Origin: Kitasatospora herbaricolor
Lineage (GTDB): Bacteria; Actinomycetota; Actinomycetes; Streptomycetales; Streptomycetaceae
Length of the DNA stretch: 64,000 nt
Direction of reading: 5' to 3'
Assembly: GCF_030813695.1 (NCBI RefSeq)
Contig: NZ_JAUSVA010000002.1
Span: forward strand, 8,951,501 to 9,015,500
Below are positions 1 to 7,822 of the stretch, one piece after another (within the stretch, counting starts at the first letter, position 1; every line of letters starts with the position of its first letter). Under the pieces are notes generated by a model that did not search any database, was not told the DNA's origin, and saw only the letters and a list, made by a program, of their open reading frames with translations. The position numbers and the translations under genes are program-made.

Positions 1-2088
1 TGGCTGCGGCCCTGCCCCGAGGGCGTCCCCGGCGAGCTGTACATCGGCGGCGGCAGCCTCGCCCACGGCTACTGGCAGCGCCCCGGCCTCAGCGCCGCCC
101 GGTTCGTCGCCGACCCCTACGCCGGCGTCCCCGGCGCCCGGATGTACCGCACCGGGGACGTCGCCAAGCGGCTGCCGGGCGGCGGCCTGGAGTACGTCGG
201 CCGTGCCGACTTTCAGGTGAAACTGCGCGGCTTCCGGATCGAACTCGGCGAGATCGAAAACGCGTTGAGCGCCCACCCGGACGTCGACGCCTGCGTGGTC
301 ACCGTCCACGACCAGCGCCTCGCCGCCTACCTGACCGGCCGGGCGCCCGAACGGGTCCGCGAGTTCCTGGCCCGCACCCTGCCGGACTACATGATCCCGG
401 CGAGCGTCACCGTCCTGGACGCCCTGCCGCTGACCGTCAACGGCAAGGTCGACCGGGCCGCCCTGCCGGCCCCCGGCGCCCCCGCGGCGGCCGGTGGGCG
501 CCACGTACCGCCACGCACCGCCGCCGAGCGGGCCTTCGCCGACGCCTGGTCACGTGTCCTCGGCATCGACGAGGTCGGAGTCCACGACGACTTCTTCCAC
601 CTCGGCGGCGACTCCATCCGCGCCGTCCAACTGGCCGGCCACCTGCACGAGGCGGGCTGGACGGTCTCCCTGCGGGACGTCTTCGGCGCCCCCACCGTCT
701 CCGAACTGCTGCCCCTGGCCCGGCCGGTGACCGCCGCGGCCGCGGCCGACCAGCCCTTCGCCCTGCTCGACCCCGAGGACCGCGCCGCCCTCCCGCCGGG
801 CCTCTCCGACGCCTACCCGATGGTCTCCATGCAGCTCAGCATGGTCTTCCACATGGAGATCGCCGGCGGCACCGACAGCTACCACAACGTCAACAGCTAC
901 CGGATCTCGGCCGCCCTGGACGAGACCGCCTTCCGCCGGGCGGTGGCCGAAGTCCTGGACCGGCACCCGGTGTTGCGCACGGGCCTCGACCTGTCCGGCT
1001 ACCGCGAGCCGCTCCAGCTGGTGCACGGCGAACTGCCCGCACCCGTCGAGTTCGCCGACCTGCGCGGCACCGACACCCAGGACGAGGCCGTCCGCGCCGT
1101 CTTCGAGCACCACCGCTCCACCCCCTTCGACCTGATGGAACCGCCGCTGCTGCGGATCACCGTGCAGCGCCTGGCCGACCAGGTCTTCCAGCTCACCCTG
1201 TCCGAGCACCACGCCATCCTGGACGGCTGGAGCTTCACCTCGCTGCTCACCGAACTCCTGGAGCGGCACGCCGAACTGGCCGCCGACCCGGCGAGTCCGC
1301 CCGCACCCGCCCCCCGCTCCGCCTTCCGCGACTTCGTCACGGTCGAACGGGAGGCCGCCGCCGACGCCGACTCGCTCGCCTACTGGCGCGCCAAGCTGGC
1401 CGGTGTCAGCGGTGAACTGTGGCCCGGCAGCAGCGAGGTGCACGAGGTGCCCCGGACCCTGGAGCGGGTGCTCCCGGCGGCGCCCGGCCAGCTGCGGCTG
1501 GTCGCCGACGCGGCCGGCGTCCCGGTCAAGTCGGTCGCGCTCGCCGCCCATCTGCGGGCGCTCCGGGCGATCACCGGGCGGGACCGCGTCACCACCGGCC
1601 TGGCGATGAACGGACGGCTGGAGCGGCGCGGCGGCACCGAGGTGCTGGGGCTCTTCCTCAACACCGTGCCGCTGGTCGGCGAGCCGGTCGACGACGACCC
1701 GCTGGCCCTGGTGCGCGCCGTGCACCGGGAGGAGCTGGAGATGATGCCGCACCGGCGGGTGCCGTTCGCCCGGCTGGCCCGGCTGATGGCCGACACCCGG
1801 CTCGACAGCCAGTTCGGCTACCTGCGCTTCCACGCCCTGGGCACGCTCAGCTCCGCCCGGATCGTGGACGCCCGGATCGGCTGCGAGCCGACCATGCGGC
1901 ACGAACCCAACAGCTTCGCCTTCGGCGCCTCGCTCATCCAGGACCCGGTGTCCGACCGCGTCCTGCTGGCCGTCGACCACCAGCGGTCGGTGGTGCCCGA
2001 CCGGACGGCCACCGAGTTCGTCGACGCCTACACGGCGGCCCTGGCCGAGCTGGCCGCCGCCGTGGCCGGCGGGCCCGACCGGGCCTGA
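1..2088 (+). CDS. NRPS, 3' part: A (partial)-PCP-C
   Basis: The open frame enters from the left edge, so the start is outside the window. The first codons read as the C-terminal half of an adenylation domain (GELYIGGG, then RMYRTGD, KLRGFRIELGEIE and NGKVDRAAL). A carrier protein follows with LGGDSIRA, phosphopantetheine serine at codon 205, then a condensation domain with HHAILDG at codons 403-409. The protein stops right after this C domain, so its condensation partner must be on another protein. The C domain opens with YPMVSMQLSMVFH and looks unlike the four C domains of the large NRPS downstream. A 110-bp gap with a strong hairpin separates it from the next NRPS gene. The family call is certain; the substrate was not assigned because the specificity half lies upstream. 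Confidence 0.95.
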   Translation, partial: WLRPCPEGVPGELYIGGGSLAHGYWQRPGLSAARFVADPYAGVPGARMYRTGDVAKRLPGGGLEYVGRADFQVKLRGFRIELGEIENALSAHPDVDACVVTVHDQRLAAYLTGRAPERVREFLARTLPDYMIPASVTVLDALPLTVNGKVDRAALPAPGAPAAAGGRHVPPRTAAERAFADAWSRVLGIDEVGVHDDFFHLGGDSIRAVQLAGHLHEAGWTVSLRDVFGAPTVSELLPLARPVTAAAAADQPFALLDPEDRAALPPGLSDAYPMVSMQLSMVFHMEIAGGTDSYHNVNSYRISAALDETAFRRAVAEVLDRHPVLRTGLDLSGYREPLQLVHGELPAPVEFADLRGTDTQDEAVRAVFEHHRSTPFDLMEPPLLRITVQRLADQVFQLTLSEHHAILDGWSFTSLLTELLERHAELAADPASPPAPAPRSAFRDFVTVEREAAADADSLAYWRAKLAGVSGELWPGSSEVHEVPRTLERVLPAAPGQLRLVADAAGVPVKSVALAAHLRALRAITGRDRVTTGLAMNGRLERRGGTEVLGLFLNTVPLVGEPVDDDPLALVRAVHREELEMMPHRRVPFARLARLMADTRLDSQFGYLRFHALGTLSSARIVDARIGCEPTMRHEPNSFAFGASLIQDPVSDRVLLAVDHQRSVVPDRTATEFVDAYTAALAELAAAVAGGPDRA

Positions 2089-2120
2089 GAGCCCGGCACC
2101 GCACGCACCCGGACCGCACC

Positions 2121-2149
2121 GGTGCCGCGCCCACCCGGGGCGCGGCGCC
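2121..2149. terminator. Hairpin between two NRPS genes
   Basis: An inverted repeat of 12 bp (GGTGCCGCGCCC at 2121-2132, GGGCGCGGCGCC at 2138-2149, one G-T wobble) surrounds a 5-nt loop. There is no T tract. It may attenuate transcription or stabilise mRNA between the upstream NRPS and the A-PCP gene. Confidence 0.45.
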
Positions 2150-2198
2150 CGGCCGGCCGCACCCGGCCGCACCCCACCCCAGACGAGGAGCACCCGGC

Positions 2199-4037
2199 AT
2201 GACCGACATCCTGGACACCACTCCGGCCGCCACCCACCGGCAGCCGCTCGACCCGCCGCGGGACCCGGTGGCCCGCTTCCTCCGGGCAGCAGCCACCACC
2301 CCCGCCCGCACCGCCGTGCGGGCCGCCGGCACCAGCCTCAGCTTCGCCGAACTCGACCACCGCACCGCCGTGCTGGCCGGCGCCCTGCGCGCCCACGGCA
2401 TCGGCCGCGGCGACCGGGTCGGCGTCCACCTGCCCCGGACGGCCGATCTGGTGGTGGCCCTGCTCGCCGTCTGGCGGGCCGGCGCCGCGTACGTCCCGCT
2501 CGACCCCGCCTACCCGGCCCCGCGGCTCGCCCTGATGGCCGAGGACGCCGGCCTCGCCCTGCTGATCAGCACGGACGCCGCCGCCCTCGCCCTGCCGCCC
2601 GGCGTGCGCACCATCCGCCCGGACACCGCCGGGGCGCCCGCCGACCCGACCGAAGACGGCACCCCGCTCGACCCGGCGTACGTGATCTACACCTCCGGCT
2701 CCACCGGCACCCCCAAGGGCGTCGAGGTCGGCCGCGGCAACGTCGCCGCCCTGCTGGCCGGCCTGGAGCAGAGCGGCGCCTACCGCGCGGAGCCGGCCGT
2801 GGTCGGCTGGAACGCCAGCGTCTCCTTCGACGCCTCCGTCCAGCAGTGGGCCCGGGTCTGCCGCGGCGACACCCTGGTCGTCCTGGACGACGCCGAACGC
2901 CTGGACCCCGAGCGCCTCGCGGCCGTCATCGCCCGGCACGGCGTCACCGACCTGGACCTCACCCCCTCGCACTGGGAGCTGCTCCGCGAGCCGTTGGCCG
3001 GCACCCGCACCCCCCGCCTGTTCATGGGCGGCGAGCCGGTGCCCGAGCGGACCTGGAAGGAGATCGACGCGGCCGGCCTGGACGCCCTCAACCTGTACGG
3101 CCCCACCGAGTGCACGGTCGACGCCACCACCGCACCCGTCAGCGGCCCCGGACCGCACATCGGCTCCCCGCTGCCCGGCGTCGGGGCCCACCTGCTGGAC
3201 GAGCGGCTGCGGCCGGTCGCCCCCGGCGCCACCGGCGAGCTCTACCTCACCGGTCCGGGCGTCGCCCACGGCTACGTCCGCCGCCCCGGCCTGACCGCCG
3301 GACGCTTCGTCGCCAGCCCCTTCACCCCCGGGGAGCGGATGTACCGCACCGGCGACCAGGCCCGTCGGGGCCCCGGTGGCCTGCTGGAGTACGCCGGACG
3401 GGTCGACCGGCAGGTCAAGCTGCGCGGCTACCGGATCGAACTCGGCGAGATCGAGCACGCGCTGGCCCGCCACCCGGCCGTCGCCGAGTCCGCCGTCAAG
3501 GTGTACGAGGCCGCCCCCGGCGACCAGCGCCTGGCCGGCTACGTCACCGCGGCGTCCCTGGTCGCCCCCGCCGAGCTGCTGGAGCACCTGCGCGGGCAGC
3601 TGCCGGCGCACCTCGTCCCCGCCACCGTGACCGTGCTGCCGGCCTTCCCGCTCACCCCCAACGGCAAGACGGACCACGCGGCTCTCCCGGTACCGGCCGC
3701 GCCCGCCGAGCCCCTCGCCGGTACCGGGAGCAGCACCGGCACCGACGGGTCCACCGGCACCGACGGCCTCGGCGAGCAGGTCGCCGGAGTCTGGCGCACC
3801 GTCCTCGGCCTGGACGGCGTCCGCCCCGAGGACAGCTTCCTCGACCTCGGCGGCCACTCGCTCGCCGCGCTGCGGGTGGTCCACATGCTGCGCCGCAAGC
3901 TCGGCGTCGAACTGCAGCTGCGCCACCTGCTGGACGCCGAGGACCTGGCCGCCTTCACCGAGGCCGTCCGCCGCGCCACCCTCGCCGGGGCGGCGCCCCG
4001 CCCGGCCCTGGTCGCCCGCCGCGACGGCACCCGATGA
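2199..4037 (+). CDS. NRPS didomain A-PCP
   Basis: 612 residues. The ATG at 2199 was chosen because it follows a GA-rich stretch (agacgaggag) and begins just ahead of the A domain; the frame is open further upstream but non-coding in character. The adenylation domain spans about residues 30-520 (YTSGSTG with T165, YGPTECTVDA, RMYRTGD, NGKTDHAAL). The carrier domain has LGGHSL with phosphopantetheine Ser554. Read against GrsA, the specificity residues are approximately D-A-Q-S-F-G-L-V-D-K; I did not assign a substrate. Its stop overlaps the next ATG (ATGA), so it is translationally coupled to the thioesterase and P450. It could be the A-PCP half of an elongation module whose C domain ends the upstream protein, or a stand-alone loader that presents an amino acid to the P450. 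Confidence 0.93.
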   Translation: MTDILDTTPAATHRQPLDPPRDPVARFLRAAATTPARTAVRAAGTSLSFAELDHRTAVLAGALRAHGIGRGDRVGVHLPRTADLVVALLAVWRAGAAYVPLDPAYPAPRLALMAEDAGLALLISTDAAALALPPGVRTIRPDTAGAPADPTEDGTPLDPAYVIYTSGSTGTPKGVEVGRGNVAALLAGLEQSGAYRAEPAVVGWNASVSFDASVQQWARVCRGDTLVVLDDAERLDPERLAAVIARHGVTDLDLTPSHWELLREPLAGTRTPRLFMGGEPVPERTWKEIDAAGLDALNLYGPTECTVDATTAPVSGPGPHIGSPLPGVGAHLLDERLRPVAPGATGELYLTGPGVAHGYVRRPGLTAGRFVASPFTPGERMYRTGDQARRGPGGLLEYAGRVDRQVKLRGYRIELGEIEHALARHPAVAESAVKVYEAAPGDQRLAGYVTAASLVAPAELLEHLRGQLPAHLVPATVTVLPAFPLTPNGKTDHAALPVPAAPAEPLAGTGSSTGTDGSTGTDGLGEQVAGVWRTVLGLDGVRPEDSFLDLGGHSLAALRVVHMLRRKLGVELQLRHLLDAEDLAAFTEAVRRATLAGAAPRPALVARRDGTR

Positions 4038-4942
4038 CCGCCGGCCGCCCCCGGGTCGAGGGCGACTGGCTGCTCGTCCCCGCCCCCCAGCAGCACCGCC
4101 CGTTCCGGCTGTTCTGCTTCCCGCACGCCGGCGGCGACGCCACCGCCTACATCCCGCTGGCGCACGCGCTGGCCCCGCTCGCCGAGGTCTGGGCGTTGCG
4201 GATGCCCGCCCGGGGCGGCCGCGGGCGGCACCCGATGCCCGCCACCTTCGACCAGCTGGTCCGGACGGTGGCGGCGGAGCTCGGCCCCCACCTGGACGGC
4301 CCGTTCGGCTTCTACGGGCAGAGCCTCGGCGCGCTGCTCGCCTTCGAGACGGCCCGCGCCCTGCCGCCCGGCCGCCGGCCACGGCTCCTGGTCACCGCCT
4401 CGGCCCAGCCGCCCAGCGCCTGGATCGGCGGGCGCCCGCAGCACCGCGACGCCGAGGACCTGCTCCGGCTCGCCGGAATGGGTGAACTCGTCTCGTCCGA
4501 GCCGGAGTTGCGGGAGATCGCGCTGCACGCCATCCAGACCGACCTGGACGTCAGGCACACCTACCGGTACCGGCCGGGGCCACCGATCGAGTCCGATCTG
4601 CACGCCGTGGTCGGCGACGCCGACCCGATGCTCGGCGCCGGCCTGCTGGACGACTGGGCCCGGCACACCAGCGGGACCTTCGGCCTGACGGTGGTGCCCG
4701 GCGGGCACCTGCTGGCCACCGTCGAACAGCGCGGGCCGGCCGAACTGCTCACCTCCCTGATCACCCGCGGGCCGGCCCGCCGGCCGGAGCCGGTGGACCC
4801 GCGCGGGCCCGCCGGCCCGATCGACCTGGACCACCTGTACGACCTGGACCGTACGGACCGACTCGACCAGCAGGACCACCTCGACCAGCCGGATCTCCGG
4901 CGCCAGAAGGAGCAGCAATGGTCAGCACCACGCTCGATCTGA
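4034..4942 (+). CDS. Type II thioesterase of the NRPS cluster
   Basis: 302-residue alpha/beta-hydrolase of the RifR/GrsT family. It shows the early FCFPHAGG motif, the nucleophile elbow GQSLGA with Ser97 and a late GGHLL histidine near residue 223. Such enzymes clear misprimed carriers or release carrier-bound amino acids. The ATG at 4034 overlaps the stop of the A-PCP gene by 4 nt, and its own end overlaps the P450 start by 25 nt. The last 45 or so residues are an unusual Asp/Arg/Gln-rich tail beyond the catalytic fold (HLYDLDRTDRLDQQD and similar); it coincides with the stretch that carries the P450 ribosome-binding site. Family is secure; whether it edits or releases a precursor is open. 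Confidence 0.9.
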   Translation: MTAGRPRVEGDWLLVPAPQQHRPFRLFCFPHAGGDATAYIPLAHALAPLAEVWALRMPARGGRGRHPMPATFDQLVRTVAAELGPHLDGPFGFYGQSLGALLAFETARALPPGRRPRLLVTASAQPPSAWIGGRPQHRDAEDLLRLAGMGELVSSEPELREIALHAIQTDLDVRHTYRYRPGPPIESDLHAVVGDADPMLGAGLLDDWARHTSGTFGLTVVPGGHLLATVEQRGPAELLTSLITRGPARRPEPVDPRGPAGPIDLDHLYDLDRTDRLDQQDHLDQPDLRRQKEQQWSAPRSI

Positions 4943-6099
4943 GTGACCCCGGACTCTGGGCCCGCCCGGAACTGCCCGCCGTCATCGACGAACTGCGCGC
5001 CGCCGCCCCCGTCCAGCGCACCGAGACCGCCGAGGACGGCCCGGTCTGGTCCGTGCTCTCCTACGACCTGGCGGCCGAGGTGCTGAGGAACGCCGGCGCC
5101 TACAGCTCCGAGGGCGGCTCGCTGCTCGGCACCGGCGAGGGCCGCACGCCCGCCGGCGCCGGCCGGATGATGGCCCTGGCCGACCCGCCCCGCCACCGGC
5201 AACTCCGCGCCCCCGCCAACCCGTTCTTCACGCCCGGCGGGGTCCGCAACGCAGCCCGGAGCATCACCGAACTGGCCGGCGAGATCATGGACAAGGCCGT
5301 CGCCCAGGGTGAGACCGACCTGGTGGACGCCGTGTCGGCGCTCCCGCTGGCCGTGATGTGCGACCTGCTCGACGTGCCCGCGGGCGACCGTGACATGGTG
5401 GTGCGGGTCTGCGACGCGGCCTTCCTCGGCCGCACCGCCGACGAGCGCCGGGCCGGCCACCAGCAGCTCATCCCGTACCTGCTGCACCAGGTCTTGCGGC
5501 GCCGGGCCGACCCCGGCGACGACCTGATCAGCACCATGGCGACCTACAAGCCAGGCGGCCGGCTGATGCCGGTCGAGGACGTGGTGCTCAACCTGGACAA
5601 CATCGTGGTCGGCGGGGTCCAGACCGTCCGCCACACGGCCGCGATCGGGTTGCTCACCCTCGCCCAGCACCCGGAGCTGTGGCGGCAGTTGCAGAGCGGT
5701 GAGGCGACCATGGACCTCGCCATCGACGAACTGCTGCGCTGGACCTCGGTCGGTCTGCACACACTGCGCACCGCCACCCGGGACATCGAGCTCGGCGGAC
5801 ACCTGGTCCGCCGGGGCGACCGGGTGGTCGTCTGGACCTGGGCGGCCAACCACGACCCGGCGGCCTTCGAGCGGCCGCACGAGATCCTGCTCGACCGCAA
5901 GCCCAACCGGCACCTGGCGCTCGGCCTCGGCGCCCACTACTGCATCGGAGCCCCGCTGGCCAAGGCCGAACTCGGCGCGCTGTTCTCGGCCGCGCTGGAG
6001 CGCGTCGCGGTGATCGAGCCGATCGGGCCGCCGCAGTACAACCGGTCCCTGATCAACTTCGGACTGGACCACTTCCCCGCCCGGTTGATCGCCCGCTGA
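4918..6099 (+). CDS. Cytochrome P450, probable tailoring hydroxylase
   Basis: 393 residues, normal length for a bacterial P450. The haem-binding loop reads LGAHYCIG with Cys342 as the thiolate ligand; the usual first Phe of the motif is replaced by Leu. The I-helix motif is GGVQT in place of the commoner AGxxT, and an ELLR element matches the ExxR pair. ATG 4918 sits 8 nt after AGGAG and inside the thioesterase end, so translation is coupled. Its position directly behind an A-PCP didomain and a thioesterase resembles the cassettes (NovH/NovI, NikP1/NikQ, BpsD/OxyD) that beta-hydroxylate a carrier-bound amino acid. That role is inferred from context. Confidence 0.93.
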   Translation: MVSTTLDLSDPGLWARPELPAVIDELRAAAPVQRTETAEDGPVWSVLSYDLAAEVLRNAGAYSSEGGSLLGTGEGRTPAGAGRMMALADPPRHRQLRAPANPFFTPGGVRNAARSITELAGEIMDKAVAQGETDLVDAVSALPLAVMCDLLDVPAGDRDMVVRVCDAAFLGRTADERRAGHQQLIPYLLHQVLRRRADPGDDLISTMATYKPGGRLMPVEDVVLNLDNIVVGGVQTVRHTAAIGLLTLAQHPELWRQLQSGEATMDLAIDELLRWTSVGLHTLRTATRDIELGGHLVRRGDRVVVWTWAANHDPAAFERPHEILLDRKPNRHLALGLGAHYCIGAPLAKAELGALFSAALERVAVIEPIGPPQYNRSLINFGLDHFPARLIAR

Positions 6100-6224
6100 A
6101 CAGGCCCGATCCGAACAACCCTCTCGGGGGCGGCTGTTGAACTGCCGCTCTCCTGCCTGGCCTACTGCCGCTCGGGCCGCCCGGCCGTCGATAGGTTCGC
6201 AACACCAACAAGGAGGTCACCACC

Positions 6225-6437
6225 ATGACGAACCCGTTCGAGGACGACAGCGCCACCTACCTGGTCCTGGCCAACGACGAGAACCAGCACTCGCTCTGGC
6301 CGGTCTGGATCGACGTACCGGCCGGCTGGACCGTCGTGCACGAGGAGGACACCCGCCAGGGCGCCCTCGCCTACATCGAGGCCAACTGGACCGACATCCG
6401 CCCGGCCAGCCTGGTCGCCTCCCTCGGCGGGAAGTGA
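6225..6437 (+). CDS. MbtH-like protein
   Basis: 70 residues carrying the whole MbtH signature: NDENQHSLWP, a P-x-GW step, YIEANWTDIRPASL. MbtH-like proteins bind NRPS adenylation domains and are often needed for their solubility or activity, so this one probably serves the A domains on either side. ATG 6225 has a strong ribosome site (AAGGAGGT at 6210-6217, 7 nt spacing). The 125-bp gap after the P450 holds a 7-bp stem (6128-6134 with 6144-6150) and an ATAGGTT element at about 6191, so a separate promoter is possible. The dioxygenase follows 7 bp later. Confidence 0.97.
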   Translation: MTNPFEDDSATYLVLANDENQHSLWPVWIDVPAGWTVVHEEDTRQGALAYIEANWTDIRPASLVASLGGK

Positions 6438-6444
6438 TCACGCC

Positions 6445-7437
6445 ATGCTCACCTGGGAGATCAACCCCGGCCGGCCGGCCCTGACCCGGGCACCCGCCCT
6501 CGCGGGCATGGCCGAGGCGGCCGAGTGGCTGCGCGCCGCCGCCCCCGAGCTGCGGAGCGCCCTGCACGAGCACGGTGTGGTGTTCCTGCGCGGTCTGCCG
6601 GTCGCCGAGACCACCGACATCGCGACCGTCCGCGACATCCTGCTGCCGAACCGCACCCCCTACCGCGAGAAGGCCACCCCGCGCAGCGACTTCGGGGACG
6701 GCGTCTTCTCCTCCACCGACCTGCCCCCCGCGCAGTCCATCCGGATGCACAACGAGAACAGCTACACCCTCACCTTCCCCGGGCTGCTGCTGTTCGCCTG
6801 CCTGATCGCCCCCGCCGAGGGCGGCGCCACCCCGGTCGCCGACTGCCGGCAGGTGCTCAAGGAGCTGCCGTCGCACCTGGTCGACCGGATGAAGTCCTCC
6901 GGCTGGACGCTCACCCGCAACTACTCCGACTACGTCTCGCTGGGCTGGCGGACGGCCTTCGGCACGGAGGACCGGGAGGAGGTCGAGGCCTACTGCCGGG
7001 AGAACCTGATCTCCTGGGAGTGGCTGCCGGACGGCAACCTCCGCACCCGCCAGCTCCGGTCCGGCACCATCAGCCACCCGGAGACCGGTGACGAGGTCTG
7101 GTTCAACCACCTCGCCTTCTGGAACGAGTGGTCGCTGGACGAGGACGTCCGGGAGGCGCTGACTGAGGAGTTCGGCTCCGACGGCCTGCCGTTCAACACC
7201 GGCTTCGGCGACGGCGAGCCGGTCACCGCGGAGGACGCGGCCGCGCTGAACGCGGCCTACGCGGCCGCGACCGTCCGGGAGACCTGGCAGCGCGGGGACG
7301 TGATGCTGGTGGACAACGTGCTGGCCGCGCACGGCCGCGACCCGTTCCGCGGGGACCGCAAGATCGCGGTCGCGATGGGCGAGCCGCTCGACGTCCTGGA
7401 CTGCCGCCCGAGCGTGCCGCCGGCCGCCGGAGCCTGA
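6445..7437 (+). CDS. Fe(II)/2-oxoglutarate dioxygenase, TauD/SyrP-like
   Basis: 330 residues. The metal triad is visible as H102-x-E104 (MHNENSY) and a distal His at 296 (AAHGRDPF), with the Arg-containing stretch GDRKIAVAMG that would hold 2-oxoglutarate. H-x-E rather than H-x-D is shared with clavaminate synthase and the SyrP group, which hydroxylate free or carrier-bound amino acids. FPGLLLFACLIAPAEGGATPVADCR is the usual segment after the first ligands in this family, here quoted only as a landmark at about residues 110-134. The gene is 7 bp behind mbtH with only a weak GGGAAG ribosome site. It probably beta-hydroxylates a residue of the peptide; which residue is unknown. Confidence 0.9.
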   Translation: MLTWEINPGRPALTRAPALAGMAEAAEWLRAAAPELRSALHEHGVVFLRGLPVAETTDIATVRDILLPNRTPYREKATPRSDFGDGVFSSTDLPPAQSIRMHNENSYTLTFPGLLLFACLIAPAEGGATPVADCRQVLKELPSHLVDRMKSSGWTLTRNYSDYVSLGWRTAFGTEDREEVEAYCRENLISWEWLPDGNLRTRQLRSGTISHPETGDEVWFNHLAFWNEWSLDEDVREALTEEFGSDGLPFNTGFGDGEPVTAEDAAALNAAYAAATVRETWQRGDVMLVDNVLAAHGRDPFRGDRKIAVAMGEPLDVLDCRPSVPPAAGA

Positions 7438-7822
7438 GCCCGACCCTCCGGGTCGCGTCGGGTCCACGACCCGGCAGCCGCCCGTAGTCGCCTGCTGTCG
7501 ACCGGGCTTGATGCGGGCGTCCGTGTGCGGCCGGGGCCCCCGGACCCGGCGGGCCCGATGCCCGGTCCGCTTTTCCCGTCCGGTGCGGGCCCCTCCGCCC
7601 GGCCCCCGCCGTGCCTGCCCGCCCCACAAGCCCGCCCGCGCGGCGCGCCCGCACCCCGGGCGTGCGCGCGGGCGGGCTGGGGCCGGCCGCCGCCGACCTC
7701 CGCCGTCGGCCCCCTCCTGGCCGCCTGAACGCCCGGCCCCCTCATCGGCCCGCACCGCCTACCGACCTGGATCGGCGTGCGCCGCCATGCCCCCAGACGC
7801 GATCTGAGACGAAGGAAGATCC
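7438..7822 (+). other. Intergenic region before the large NRPS, with two tandem hairpins
   Basis: 385 bp without a convincing gene. Directly after the dioxygenase stop lie two small perfect stem-loops: CGACCC/GGGTCG (7441-7455) and CGGGTC/GACCCG (7459-7473), a likely transcription end for the upstream run. The rest is GC-rich and low in complexity. At the 3' end GAAGGAAG (7811-7818) is the ribosome site for the NRPS. A promoter must lie here if the hairpins terminate, but I could not pick one. Confidence 0.5.

Noticed and set aside
730..2088. Epimerisation domain at the end of the first NRPS (the PCP has GGDSI)
   Set aside because: The motif HHAILDGWS with DG fits condensation domains; the E-type HHxxxDxVSW and later E motifs were not seen.
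1419..2198. Extension of the A-PCP frame upstream of ATG 2199
   Set aside because: It overlaps the upstream NRPS in another frame and encodes Arg/Pro/Gly-rich nonsense; the A domain begins after 2199.
2028..4382. Open frame of 784 codons on the minus strand
   Set aside because: Antisense shadow of the A-PCP and thioesterase genes; no motif.
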